From: Dysgonamonadaceae bacterium
GTDB lineage: Bacteria > Bacteroidota > Bacteroidia > Bacteroidales > Azobacteroidaceae
Reading direction: 5' to 3'
Length of the DNA stretch: 40,637 nt
NCBI GenBank assembly: GCA_031269685.1
Contig: JAISYU010000103.1
Span: forward strand, 1-40,637
Each line of letters begins with the position of its first letter. Position 1 is the first letter of the stretch. This document shows positions 34,001 through 40,637 of this stretch, piece by piece. The notes beneath the pieces were generated by a model. The model was not told where the DNA came from. It was given only the letters and a program-made list of their open reading frames with translations, and made no database searches. The position numbers and the translations under genes were made by a program.

Positions 34001-34752
34001 TCGTAGAGAGTTGAGTCAACAGTAGGTTCAGCTCCACCACCAAGAACCGTAGGCTTCTTGTCGGTACGGGCATTCGTTACAGTATAATATATGGCAGCGC
34101 CCTCTTCTGCGGTTAAAGATACCATTTGCGTCCCAGTATAAAAACCGGCAGGAATGCTAAATGTTGGAGCGGCAGTCTGAACAACACCGTTTTGCTTTTT
34201 AAAGGATGTACTCGTGGAGTTACTTGTACCTTTGGTCGGAGTTGCAAAATACGCCCAATCACAATCGTCACAACCGTCGATTGTCCGTCCGTACGATGCG
34301 TTGCGATACAACTCGGGGTATGTAAGCATCGCCACTCGCTCACCGTTCTTTAAGAGATTAATGGTTCCTCCATCCGGTTCAAGCTTGAAAGATGCGGTTC
34401 TGCCATTGTAGTCCGCTTTGCCTGTAACGTTGTGTACCGCATCACCTCTGTAATAAACAGAGTCTTGGCGCTCAAAATATACAACGGCAAAACCTCCTGC
34501 CGGCACACTGATATTGCCCGGAGTCCAAGTTTTGTTTACTCCTGACTTAGTAGGTCTACTAAAAACATAGTCTTTTAGATTCACGGCAACAGAGCCAGGA
34601 TTATAAACTTCAACCCAATTGTTGAAGTTAAAACCGTTCTCAGCATTGAGAACATCTCCTGATACGTTACGCGACGAAATCTCATTAAACACGAGATCTT
34701 GCGCGGATGCCAGTATCGGGAATAACAATAATAAGTAAAAAATTTTCTTCAT
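31048..34752 (-). CDS. CotH-kinase/lamin-tail-domain surface protein with T9SS sorting domain
   Basis: The 1234-aa protein has a signal peptide (about 1-17). A lamin-tail domain (about 19-150: NEISSRN, NNWVEVYNPGSVAVNLKDYVFS) is followed by a chitobiase-C-terminal-like domain (about 195-285: AIYYTVTNA, ISVSGATVIRAIAV). The CotH kinase-like region (about 290-640) has QNTFLKSLKVKAKEKFG, FRDALMSTLTIGYMEVDVQ, FLNGEYWGMVNIRER and WRFIAYDNDFAI, the last matching the metal-binding Asp motif. A second lamin-tail domain lies at about 1025-1120 and the T9SS domain at the end (VYPNPV, ISDISGRTV, SGIYLLTVETEQGR). CotH proteins phosphorylate proteins or peptides outside the cell. It is probably the first gene of the secreted block. 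Confidence 0.92.
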   Translation of the reverse strand: MKKIFYLLLLFPILASAQDLVFNEISSRNVSGDVLNAENGFNFNNWVEVYNPGSVAVNLKDYVFSRPTKSGVNKTWTPGNISVPAGGFAVVYFERQDSVYYRGDAVHNVTGKADYNGRTASFKLEPDGGTINLLKNGERVAMLTYPELYRNASYGRTIDGCDDCDWAYFATPTKGTSNSTSTSFKKQNGVVQTAAPTFSIPAGFYTGTQMVSLTAEEGAAIYYTVTNARTDKKPTVLGGGAEPTVDSTLYEAPISVSGATVIRAIAVAENKLPSNVVTSTYLVDIRKPKLPVISLTIDDKFMYDVEVGMYDDGKSPFGKHAVARVHDGALNSDGGWITQGCNRIGNYNQPWDRPANFEFFDKEGKLHFSQEVDIAVAGQCTRQNTFLKSLKVKAKEKFGNDKLEYDFFASKPGHKYESVMLRFAGTEGAGSVNGTSWFRDALMSTLTIGYMEVDVQAYQPAVIFLNGEYWGMVNIRERTNDSNVYSNFGIGGDDVYVVENSEMFYPTPPGSKKNIPYVPYEKKMAFDEMYEFIKNNDMSDAANYARAGELLDIDNYIDLLQLGVYGQNWDWPQNNQKLWRPAQGGKWRFIAYDNDFAINNGAICALASYNKILAPTCDDKSLGDKFKHLFVSLLKSPEFKSRFLTRAEFHASTTFKPSRLTAMVDSFKAQITDEVPYFLAYRDRGTVSDWSNTVTTVRNFVNSRANAFLTETRNFILSQSTPNLKALNVDVSANIANANIKANGISLPAVEADKVTKVPSASDLVVVFEAEPVSGYQFVKWTHTPIAPSTPVNLITEGDTWNYYCFGKDAIDLGDTWKNSEGTGTGWVAEKQAPLGYSGHGKTSNVSGKGVVKTRIPACSGTSCTGEVKYIGAYFIKTINLSNVGELGRFTVKANIDDCGAFYVNGVEVYREKIPANYKITSRTVGAGYSLNEFSFPIPQNYFKEGENIIAVEIHQSDSEKAAEKDYAESSDLYFEMSLQCVRYDLSNAVLEHTDAKYSAVVSDGYETKAIYDVCADCLPKKVYVNEVFSAGASEVSGDWIELYNAENATVDLGGYKIVRTNDGNISKEWIIPENTTIQSGGYIVFNQVEDFVYGISHDEDFKITLIDKYGVTLDVLEVTSALYTVAGQSVAHYPDGTGELKVGKPTKNTPNAIKSIGETSLRVYPNPVVESLTVEAESPITSIVISDISGRTVISIAGNGINQSVSTARLTSGIYLLTVETEQGRAVKKIIKK

Positions 34753-34792
34753 TCTAAAGCACTTTTTAAAAGTTTATAAAAAATATCGGGGG

Positions 34793-34800
34793 CAAATATA
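34793..34800 (-). promoter_or_regulatory. -7 box (TATATTTG) of the CotH operon
   Basis: TATATTTG on the minus strand fits TAnnTTTG and is followed by GC. It lies about 40 bp before the CotH start codon. No TTTG or TTG lies at the expected -33 position, so activation by a regulator is possible. Confidence 0.5.
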
Positions 34801-34891
34801 CGCACTTTAATTTTATATCCTGTTGACTTTAATCAAAAAAACTGCATTTTTATATAACTTTAACTTTTATGGGCGGTTTTTAATTATTTTT

Positions 34892-35467
34892 TCATTTCTT
34901 TTTGCCGTTGATTATATCTCGAAGATATGACGCACGTTCGTAGTCTTCCGTCTCAACCGCTTCTTCAAGAGCCTGCTGCAAATCGCCAATTTTCATCTGT
35001 TCAAGATCTTCTTCCTGTTTGTCTTCCAAATCTTCGAGTTCCTCGAAATAATCTGTATTTTCCAAAGTAACCGCAGTTTTCATCATTACCTTCTCATCAA
35101 TCGTGATCATGGCACCGGTACGCAGAGCCAATGCAATAGCATCTGAAATGCGCGAATCAAGATAAAATTCCTTGTCTTTTTCACTGAAAATCAGGTTGGA
35201 AAAGAAAACGCCGTCGTCATAACGATAAATATGAACTTCTTTCAAACGAACATTCATCATGTCCATAAATGAAACAAAAAGGTCGTGAGTAAGCGGACGC
35301 GGCGGCTTCAGCTTGTCAAGGTAAATGGCAATAGCCTGCGCTTCCGGTGTACCTATTATAATAGAAACTCTCCGCTGTCCACTTTTTTCAGCAAGTATAA
35401 CTGCATAAGCTCCGGCTTGTACCTGACTGAAAGTAAGCCCGATAAGTTTTAGTCGTATTTTTTTCAT
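34892..35467 (-). CDS. Bifunctional nuclease (DUF151) family protein with a UvrB/UvrC-type motif
   Basis: The start at 35467 (MKKIRLKLIG) is chosen; a frame opening at 35590 overlaps the preceding gene and is a shadow. The 191-aa protein has the DUF151 domain (about 1-130) with YAVILAEKSGQRRVSIIIGTPEAQAIAIYL and FYLDSRISDAIALALRTGA. An acidic linker (about 140-158) leads to a short UvrB/UvrC-like helical pair (about 158-190: LQQALEEAVETEDYERASYLRDIIN). Family members have nuclease activity in plants and archaea; the bacterial role is unclear. It starts 4 bp behind the peptidase gene. Confidence 0.88.
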   Translation of the reverse strand: MKKIRLKLIGLTFSQVQAGAYAVILAEKSGQRRVSIIIGTPEAQAIAIYLDKLKPPRPLTHDLFVSFMDMMNVRLKEVHIYRYDDGVFFSNLIFSEKDKEFYLDSRISDAIALALRTGAMITIDEKVMMKTAVTLENTDYFEELEDLEDKQEEDLEQMKIGDLQQALEEAVETEDYERASYLRDIINGKKK

Positions 35468-35471
35468 ACTT

Positions 35472-36167
35472 TCAATTTCTTCTTCCGAAGAACAACCATA
35501 CATAATAAAGGAGATTGGCAAGAGCGCCAAGTGCAGAAACAACATAAGTGTATGCAGCAGAGCGCAACGCATCGCGGGCTGCTCCGTCATTGTAGGAATT
35601 TGTGATTCCTGTGTTGCTCAACCACGCCAAAGCTCTCTGACTGGCATTAATTTCGACAGGCAGAGTAATGAAAGTAAACAGGGTTATCATTCCATAAAGC
35701 ACGATGCCAACAACGGCAACAATCTGTCCGAAAAAGACCTGACCTGCACCGAGCAGAATCATGCCGCCAAGTATTAGCCATGTAACCCATTGTCCCGAAA
35801 AACTTACCACAGGAACAAGCGCCGAACGCATTTTCAGCGGGGCGTAAGCACAAGCGTGCTGGATGGCGTGCCCTGTTTCGTGAGCGGCTACTGCCGCCGC
35901 AGCCACACTGTCGCTTGCATATACACTTTCACTCAAATTGATGGTTTTGTCCGACGGATTGTAATGGTCGGTCAGTGTGCCGCCGGTAGAACGGACGGTT
36001 ACTTCGGTAATGCCGTTCTCCCGCAACATACGCTCTGCCACGTCGCGTCCCGTCATTCCGTTAGTGAGCGGCATCTTGGAATATTTTTTGAACTTGTTGT
36101 TCAGATTCAACTGAACAATCCAACCAAGGATACCAATTCCGATAAGTAAAACTAAATAAACATTCAT
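35472..36167 (-). CDS. YugP-type membrane zinc metallopeptidase
   Basis: This 231-aa protein begins with a membrane helix (about 3-20). The catalytic motif AAHETGHAIQH (His96, Glu97, His100) lies in the first half, after HYNPSDKTINLSESVY, and further helices (about 127-170) follow, with LPVEINASQRALAWL after them. This is the pattern of the YugP/zinc-peptidase-2 family. The active site probably faces the membrane or cytoplasm side; the substrate is unknown. It lies 64 bp behind purA with no promoter box between, so it is likely cotranscribed with purA. Confidence 0.9.
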   Translation of the reverse strand: MNVYLVLLIGIGILGWIVQLNLNNKFKKYSKMPLTNGMTGRDVAERMLRENGITEVTVRSTGGTLTDHYNPSDKTINLSESVYASDSVAAAAVAAHETGHAIQHACAYAPLKMRSALVPVVSFSGQWVTWLILGGMILLGAGQVFFGQIVAVVGIVLYGMITLFTFITLPVEINASQRALAWLSNTGITNSYNDGAARDALRSAAYTYVVSALGALANLLYYVWLFFGRRN

Positions 36168-36231
36168 CTTTATTCTAAATTAATAAGTAACTATTTGTAA
36201 TCAGCAATTTCCGTGCCAATCCGTTATTATT

Positions 36232-37497
36232 CTATTCGTAACGGACAATAGTCTGTTCGCGGTCGGGACCAACGGAAACTATTTTTATACGTACTCCGAG
36301 CGTTTCTTCGAGGAATGTGAGGTATGCATTAAATTCTTCGGGAAATTCGTCTTCGGACTGAAATTTTGTCATATCTGTCTGCCAACCTGATAGGTCAACA
36401 TATAATGGTCGTACATTGTCACTTATCTCATACGGGAAATCTTCGGTTTCTTTGCCGTCAATCTCGTAAGCGACGCAGGCGCGAATGGTTTCAAATGTGT
36501 CAAGTACATCAGGCTTGGTCATGATCAAGTCCGTAACTCCATCTATCATTATTGCATAACGCAATGCGACCAAATCTATCCAGCCGCAACGGCGTGGACG
36601 ACCGGTTACGGAGCCGTATTCAAACCCACGGTCGCGGAAAGTTTGACCGGTTGCGTCAAAAAGTTCGGTAGGGAACGGACCACTACCTACTCGTGTACAG
36701 TAAGCCTTGAAAATACCATAAACTTTACCGATACGCGAGGGTGCTACTCCAAGACCTGTACAGGCTCCTGCAGTCGTCGTATTAGAAGATGTTACAAAAG
36801 GATACGATCCGAAGTCTATATCAAGCAAAGTACCTTGAGCGCCTTCTGCCAAAATTGTTTTGCCTGCACGGAGTTCATTGTTTATAAATTGATCGCTGTC
36901 AATAAGACGGAAACGTTTCAAGGCTTTTATACCCTCCAGCCATTCTTCTTCGAGCGGCGCAAGATTATAGTCAAAATTCATCTGCCGGAGCAGAGTTTCA
37001 TGGCGAGATACGGCATCTCGATATTTTTTCTCAAAATCGTATTCTATATCACCTACTCTTAAACCGTTGCGGCTGATTTTATCCGTATATGCAGGACCTA
37101 TGCCCTTACCGGTAGTTCCTATTTTTCCTGCGCCTTTTTGTGACTCATAAGCATGGTCAAGCAGACGGTGTGTAGGTAGAATCAGATGTGCCTTGCGCGA
37201 AATGTACAGGCGGGAAGCAAGGTTACTGCACGAGGTTTCGAGCGCTTCAACTTCCGCCTTGAAGAGTGCAGGGTCCAGCACTACGCCGTTACCTATTATA
37301 TTGATTTTCCCTCCCTGAAAAATACCCGAAGGTACTGAACGGAGTACAAACTTTTTCCCATCAAATTCCAGTGTATGACCGGCATTAGGTCCTCCCTGAA
37401 AGCGTGCGATAATATCATAGTGAGGTGTAAGCACATCAACTATTTTTCCTTTTCCTTCGTCTCCCCACTGGAGACCTAACAAAACATCAACGGACAT
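36232..37497 (-). CDS. purA: Adenylosuccinate synthetase
   Basis: It catalyses the GTP-dependent joining of IMP and aspartate, the first step from IMP to AMP. The start at 37497 (MSVDVLLGLQW) is used; the 9 bp upstream read from an ATT and are not convincing. The 421-aa length is normal. Motifs include QWGDEGKGKIVD (catalytic Asp), GGPNAGHT (catalytic His), GTTGKGIGPAYTDK, EGAQGTLLDIDFGSYPFVTSS, and TGRPRRCGW. A perfect promoter precedes it and two further genes follow on the same strand. Confidence 0.96.
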   Translation of the reverse strand: MSVDVLLGLQWGDEGKGKIVDVLTPHYDIIARFQGGPNAGHTLEFDGKKFVLRSVPSGIFQGGKINIIGNGVVLDPALFKAEVEALETSCSNLASRLYISRKAHLILPTHRLLDHAYESQKGAGKIGTTGKGIGPAYTDKISRNGLRVGDIEYDFEKKYRDAVSRHETLLRQMNFDYNLAPLEEEWLEGIKALKRFRLIDSDQFINNELRAGKTILAEGAQGTLLDIDFGSYPFVTSSNTTTAGACTGLGVAPSRIGKVYGIFKAYCTRVGSGPFPTELFDATGQTFRDRGFEYGSVTGRPRRCGWIDLVALRYAIMIDGVTDLIMTKPDVLDTFETIRACVAYEIDGKETEDFPYEISDNVRPLYVDLSGWQTDMTKFQSEDEFPEEFNAYLTFLEETLGVRIKIVSVGPDREQTIVRYE

Positions 37498-37557
37498 TTC
37501 AATCAATAATTAGTGATTAATAATCATAAGGAATAACTTACAATTATCTATGAGGCA

Positions 37558-37588
37558 CAAAGGTATTAATTTTTTTTGAACCGGCAAA
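37558..37588 (-). promoter_or_regulatory. Promoter of purA
   Basis: On the minus strand TTTG (37588-37585), 19 bases, TACCTTTG (37565-37558). The predicted start near 37551 gives a 54-nt leader. A second possible box (TATCTTTG at 37592-37585) overlaps the -33 element but lacks a partner. Confidence 0.8.
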
Positions 37589-37643
37589 GATAATCGCTTA
37601 TTATTTGTCTTTAACTTCTCTAACTTCATCTCTAATTGATTTA

Positions 37644-38549
37644 TTAAAACAGTTTTGCCGGATATTCTCCTTTATTGTGCAGTTCTTTTAGTTTATCCAC
37701 GACACCTTGTCGGTCTTCCTGATATGTTACTCCGAACCATTTCGACGGTGTATCAAGAACTTTCACGCGGGCTTTATCATTGTTGATAAGATTGTTTATT
37801 GCCAGCGGGATAAAGAACTCCGATTTGGGATTGTCTATGTTATTTTTCAGGAAATCGACGAATTGTTGTTCCGAATATTTGAAATATTCCGGTGTAAAAC
37901 CCCACATGTTCATCGAGACGGGAGTATTTTCGCCAACCGTTTGCATTTCTCCCTGTTCGTTTTTGAACTTGATTTTCCCGTCGGCGTCACGAATGATATA
38001 AGTACGTTCCACGATGTTAGTAAGGAATCCGTCTTTGTTTTTTTCGCAGACTCCGCGGGCAACCGAGCCGCTTTCCGAGAGGGTATTTCCGAGTCGGTAT
38101 CCGATCATGCAGTAGTCGTTCTGCTTGTTTTCGAGTGAGACGAGGTAATCGGCGAGTATTTTGAAACTTTCACGACCATAGTAATCGTCGGCATTGATTA
38201 CGGCAAACGGTTCGTTGATAACTTCCCGTCCCATCAACAGTGCGTGGTTGGTGCCCCATGGTTTGGAGCGGTCGGCGGGAACGGAAAATCCTGTAGGGAT
38301 TTGATCCAGTTCTTGGAAGACGAGGTCTATGGGGATATGGTTTTTGTATTTGCCGATAATTTTTTCGCGGAAATCATCCTCGAATATGTGCCGGATAACG
38401 AAAACGACTTTCCCGAATCCGCCGCGCAAGGCGTCGAAGATGGAATAATCCATTATTGTTTCGCCGTTTGGACCGAGTCCGTCAAGTTGTTTCAAGCCTC
38501 CGTAGCGGCTTCCCATTCCTGCTGCGAGGACAAATAAAGTAGGTTTCAT
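37644..38549 (-). CDS. Sugar-phosphate nucleotidyltransferase family protein
   Basis: The 301-aa protein starts with the nucleotide-binding loop VLAAGMGSRYGGLKQLD and carries FAVINADDYYG with the metal-binding aspartates (about 117-127). Other marks are KPWGTNHALLMGRE, VERTYIIRDADG, PVSMNMWGFTPEYF and SEFFIPLAINNLI. These fit the NTP-transferase family that makes NDP-sugars, but the sugar and nucleotide are not readable. No sugar kinase is adjacent. It lies 36 bp behind porX and is probably cotranscribed with it, and the purA promoter sits just beyond its 3' end. Confidence 0.88.
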   Translation of the reverse strand: MKPTLFVLAAGMGSRYGGLKQLDGLGPNGETIMDYSIFDALRGGFGKVVFVIRHIFEDDFREKIIGKYKNHIPIDLVFQELDQIPTGFSVPADRSKPWGTNHALLMGREVINEPFAVINADDYYGRESFKILADYLVSLENKQNDYCMIGYRLGNTLSESGSVARGVCEKNKDGFLTNIVERTYIIRDADGKIKFKNEQGEMQTVGENTPVSMNMWGFTPEYFKYSEQQFVDFLKNNIDNPKSEFFIPLAINNLINNDKARVKVLDTPSKWFGVTYQEDRQGVVDKLKELHNKGEYPAKLF

Positions 38550-38585
38550 TTGTTTTATGTTTAATTTTAATTTACAATAACTTAA

Positions 38586-40136
38586 TCAAATTTTAGGAGA
38601 GAGGGTTATCAGCGGGACGAGCATTTCTTCGAGGGAGATGCCTCCATGCTGGAATGTATCCATAAAGTACTGTACATAATAGTTATAATTGTTCGGGTAA
38701 GAGAAAAAGTCTCGGTTTTGGGCAAAGATATATTTTGAACTTATGTTAGGCGTCGGCAATCCCGCTTGTTCGGGGCGGGTAATTTCAAACACTTCTTTCC
38801 GGTTATATGACAGGTTTTTGCCGAGTTTATAACGCAGGTTGTTATTGGTATCTTTGTCTCCCGTAACTTTTATTGCGTTTGAGACACGAATAGTACCGTG
38901 GTCGGTAACGAGAACTATCTTGCAACCTTTTTCGGCTATACGTCGGAAGAGGTTGATTGTATTTGAATGTTCAAACCACGATCGTGTCAGTGAGCGATAA
39001 GCAGCCTCTGAGGAAGCGAGTTCGCGTATGATTTTGGATTCCGTACGGGCATGGGAAAGCATATCTACAAAGTTCAGCACGATGACATTCAGTTGATAAT
39101 TGTCGGTATTGTCGAAGTTATGCAGCAGTTTTTCTCCTTGCGCCGAGTTATTTATTTTATTGTAAGAGAATGTAAATTTCCTTCTGAATCGTTCTATTTG
39201 TGTACGTATAAGTGGTTCTTCGTTCAGGTTTTTGCCTTCTTCGGAATCTTCATCTACCCATAGTTCGGGAAACATTTTTTCTATCTGCACCGGCATTAGT
39301 CCTGAGAATATTGCGTTTCGGGCATATTGTGTAGCGGTTGGCAAGATTGAATAATATAGGTCTTCGTTTGATGTAAAATATTCCGAGAGCATTTCTTTTA
39401 CCGTACGCCACTGGTCGAATCGGAAATTGTCTATAAGCACGAAGAACAATCTTTCTCCGTTGTCGAGTGTTGGGAATACTGTACGTTTAAATATATCCGG
39501 ACTTATTATTGGGCGGGAATCGGGATTTGCTATCCATTCGAGGTAATTATTTTTAATAAATCGTGTAAAGAGGCGATTTGCCTCATCCTTTTGTGTATGG
39601 AGCATTTCGACATACATTTCGGTTTGTGATTCTTCGAGTTCCAGGTCCCAGTATGTAAGTTTTTTGTACACATCTTTCCAGTCTTCGGCGGAGAATGAGT
39701 CATTGATTTGCATATCAATTTTCATAAAATCCTGTTGGTATCCTGATGTTGTTGTTTCGGTAATGATTCGGTTTTTGTGCAAGTTTTTCTTTATTGAGAG
39801 TAGTATTTGGTTTGGGTTAACGGGTTTGATAAGGTAATCTGCTATTTTGCTTCCTATAGCCTGTTCCATAATTCCTTCGTCTTCGCTTTTGGTAATCATC
39901 ACGACGGGGGTATCGGGGGTAATTTCCTTTATTTTGACCAGAGTTTGCAGACCGCTCAGTCCGGGCATATTTTCATCGAGGAAGATTAGGTCGAATGTTT
40001 GCCTGTGGCACTTATCGAGGGCGTCCTGTCCGCTGCAAACGGTAACTACTTCATATCCCTTATCTTTTAGGAACAGCACATGCGGTATCAGGAGATCTAT
40101 TTCGTCGTCAGCCCACAGTATTTTGTCTATTTTCAT
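38586..40136 (-). CDS. porX: PorX, T9SS response regulator with PglZ domain
   Basis: The 516-aa protein has a receiver domain (about 1-120) with the acidic pocket WADDE (10-12), phospho-acceptor Asp54 in LDENMPG, Lys83 in ITKSEDE and Lys104 in IKPVNP. A helical linker leads to a PglZ domain of the alkaline phosphatase superfamily (about 205-510) with FVLIDNFRFDQW, LPTATQYARNAIFSG (catalytic threonine 267 or 269) and VTDHGTIRV. This is the architecture of PorX, which with the kinase PorY controls T9SS gene expression in Porphyromonas gingivalis; its PglZ domain acts as a phosphodiesterase. No kinase gene is in the window. It fits with the four T9SS-type cargos seen here. Confidence 0.95.
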   Translation of the reverse strand: MKIDKILWADDEIDLLIPHVLFLKDKGYEVVTVCSGQDALDKCHRQTFDLIFLDENMPGLSGLQTLVKIKEITPDTPVVMITKSEDEGIMEQAIGSKIADYLIKPVNPNQILLSIKKNLHKNRIITETTTSGYQQDFMKIDMQINDSFSAEDWKDVYKKLTYWDLELEESQTEMYVEMLHTQKDEANRLFTRFIKNNYLEWIANPDSRPIISPDIFKRTVFPTLDNGERLFFVLIDNFRFDQWRTVKEMLSEYFTSNEDLYYSILPTATQYARNAIFSGLMPVQIEKMFPELWVDEDSEEGKNLNEEPLIRTQIERFRRKFTFSYNKINNSAQGEKLLHNFDNTDNYQLNVIVLNFVDMLSHARTESKIIRELASSEAAYRSLTRSWFEHSNTINLFRRIAEKGCKIVLVTDHGTIRVSNAIKVTGDKDTNNNLRYKLGKNLSYNRKEVFEITRPEQAGLPTPNISSKYIFAQNRDFFSYPNNYNYYVQYFMDTFQHGGISLEEMLVPLITLSPKI

Positions 40137-40194
40137 TGAAGCAGGAATTTACGGTTTAATTTATTTGCCGGATAAGATTGTTCCGATAACGCCG

Positions 40195-40202
40195 CAAAGG
40201 TA
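40195..40202 (-). promoter_or_regulatory. -7 box (TACCTTTG) of porX
   Basis: TACCTTTGC on the minus strand; the nearest TTG is 22 bases upstream. It gives a leader of about 52 nt. It is divergent from, and about 90 bp away from, the promoter of leader cassette D. Confidence 0.6.
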
Positions 40203-40267
40203 CGGAAAAATAATTAATATTGGACAATGTATAATTAAAAATATTTTCACTTTTTTCGCAAAAGGTA

Positions 40268-40297
40268 TTGTTTGTTTAAAAAAAGTACGTATCTTTG
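40268..40297 (+). promoter_or_regulatory. Promoter of leader cassette D
   Basis: TTG at 40268-40270, 19 bases, TATCTTTG at 40290-40297. The ATG of leader ORF D follows 9 nt after the box. The segment TACGTATCTTTGCCGC nearly repeats the cassette A promoter. Confidence 0.72.
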
Positions 40298-40306
40298 CCG
40301 CGTCTT

Positions 40307-40569
<263 letters not shown>

Positions 40570-40637
40570 AAGTATTTACTAAGGGAGGGAGTATTTCCGA
40601 GACTTTTTCAAAATATTCTTATTTCTTCCCGAAGACT

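Noticed and set aside
35468-35590. Longer N-terminus for the DUF151 protein with a lipoprotein-like YGCSS
   Set aside because: This stretch is the end of the YugP-type gene read in another frame; DUF151 proteins begin at the KKIRLKLIG strand.

Overview
The window reads as chromosomal DNA of a Bacteroidota bacterium, most likely order Bacteroidales; I cannot name a genus. The signs are Bacteroides-type promoters (TTTG or TTG, about 19 bases, then TAnnTTTG) instead of sigma-70 promoters, scarce Shine-Dalgarno sites, a TonB operon with two ExbD genes, a bifunctional proline-catabolic protein, the type IX secretion (T9SS) regulator PorX, and four large secreted proteins with T9SS-type C-terminal sorting domains.

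Layout. 1-814 (-) is the 5' part of a GT-C glycosyltransferase that runs off the left edge. 836-1386 is a repeat-rich leader region. 1557-4538 (+) holds nuoM and nuoN without the rest of complex I. 4745-8094 (+) is exbB-exbD-exbD-tonB plus a small membrane protein. 8203-10210 (-) is a BspA-type leucine-rich-repeat gene, a 220-aa protein of unknown function and a tandem-repeat leader. 10277-14761 (+) is murQ and a putA-like gene, ending at a strong terminator. 14960-16645 (-) is an alkaline phosphatase lipoprotein and 16779-17807 (+) a cell-wall amidase. 17867-19015 (+) is a second tandem-repeat leader with a paralogue of the 220-aa protein. 19263-34752 (-) is a long one-strand block: a beta-barrel protein, DUF4956, a VTC polyphosphate polymerase-type protein, two small exported proteins, two metalloprotease-like T9SS cargos sharing one C-terminal module, a beta-helix T9SS cargo and a giant CotH-kinase/lamin-tail T9SS cargo. 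34892-40136 (-) is housekeeping: a bifunctional-nuclease-family protein, a YugP-type peptidase, PurA, a nucleotidyltransferase and PorX. The right edge is another repeat-rich leader.

The most unusual content is a set of four related leader cassettes: A at 836-1386 (-), B at 9746-10210 (-), C at 17867-18346 (+) and D at 40268 to the window edge (+). Each has a Bacteroidota-type promoter, a start codon close behind it, a motif close to TGTCAAATA, then a CA microsatellite and/or a minisatellite of 21 or 42 bp. In A, B and C a gene starts 20-70 bp after the array, which gives 5' leaders of roughly 470-530 nt. The B and D leader ORFs share an N-terminal motif, and A and D share a (HT)n tract with the same C-terminus and stop. 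A and D are inverted copies about 39 kb apart.

How the genes fit together. PorX regulates T9SS in related species, and the window carries four putative T9SS substrates. The CotH/VTC/DUF4956 association suggests a surface phosphorylation or polyphosphate-linked system with secreted peptidases. The ExbBD-TonB system energises outer-membrane transport. MurQ and the amidase handle peptidoglycan fragments. No tRNA, rRNA, insertion sequence or CRISPR array was recognised.
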